Source: Dysosmobacter welbionis (GTDB lineage Bacteria > Bacillota > Clostridia > Oscillospirales > Oscillospiraceae). Taken from it: a stretch of DNA of 64,000 nucleotides. The notes beneath the pieces are model-generated. The model had not been told where the DNA came from. It searched no databases and saw only the letters and a list, made by a program, of their open reading frames with translations. The stretch lies in NCBI RefSeq assembly GCF_005121165.3, contig NZ_CP034413.3, forward strand, positions 2,852,001 to 2,916,000. The letters run 5' to 3'. Below, piece after piece: positions 63,991-64,000 of this stretch; positions within the stretch are counted from its first letter, which is position 1, and each line of letters starts with the position of its first letter. The position numbers and the translations under genes were made by a program.

Positions 63991-64000
63991 GGCGAAATCT

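Overview
The window is GC-rich, densely coded and strictly anaerobic in character: single-chain pyruvate:ferredoxin oxidoreductase, class III (oxygen-sensitive) ribonucleotide reductase, molybdenum hydroxylases, a lysine riboswitch before dapA, SLH-type surface motifs and abundant consensus sigma-A promoters. Together these point to a gut-type Clostridia, most likely Oscillospiraceae (Oscillibacter/Dysosmobacter/Lawsonibacter-like). That placement is an inference from gene content; no rRNA or tRNA gene was recognised.

Layout. 0-7 kb: end of a MarR-controlled ABC exporter operon, nrdD-nrdG with paired NrdR boxes and a hairpin array between the two genes, a MazG-like pyrophosphohydrolase and an RsmH-type methyltransferase. 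7-16 kb: regulators, a frameshifted aminotransferase, an unknown 615-residue membrane protein, a sigma/anti-sigma-like pair, a frameshifted M20 amidohydrolase, then a lysine riboswitch driving dapA-dapB-dapH. 16-26 kb: a metallo-beta-lactamase-fold hydrolase, an acidic-sugar catabolic locus (DapA-like aldolase, IclR regulator, KdgT permease with a long structured leader, split UxaA-type dehydratase) and nifJ. 26-28 kb: a small phage-like lysis module. 28-37 kb: thiamine pyrophosphokinase and two molybdenum hydroxylase systems (a fused Fe-S/Mo protein and a three-subunit xdhABC set) with a MocA-like cofactor cytidylyltransferase. 37-46 kb: small unknown and membrane proteins, a cytidylate-kinase-like protein, a ModE-like regulator with a structured leader, a ferredoxin-tailed aldo/keto reductase, pckA, rsmA, a YjjG-type phosphatase and a YabE-like G5/3D cell-wall protein. 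46-50 kb: a copper operon (copA-csoR-copZ) with CsoR-type operators, then diaminopropionate ammonia-lyase. 50-58 kb: a sigma factor / DUF4367-like / secreted-protein module with an AT-rich tail, a CcdA-TlpA fusion, a Nudix hydrolase, a TetR-MFS locus with a 32-residue small ORF, a tandem-OB SSB and a flavodoxin. 58-64 kb: malic enzyme, an Rrf2 regulator, and a molybdate operon modA-modB-modC-mogA/moaB.

Molybdenum links distant parts of the window: uptake (modABC), a ModE-like sensor, cofactor biosynthesis (MogA/MoaB-like), cofactor maturation (MocA-like) and the hydroxylases that use it.

The most unusual structure is at 62.5-63.0 kb. A 219-bp unit, made of the RBS and first 15 codons of modB plus five hairpins, is tandemly repeated between modA and modB. 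It creates two short decoy reading frames ahead of the real gene. A second multi-hairpin array sits between nrdD and nrdG.

Four otherwise intact genes each carry what looks like a single missing base (about 8766, 12845, 30910 and 33965). This may be genuine decay or, perhaps more likely, consensus error. Coordinates of those genes are given across the break.
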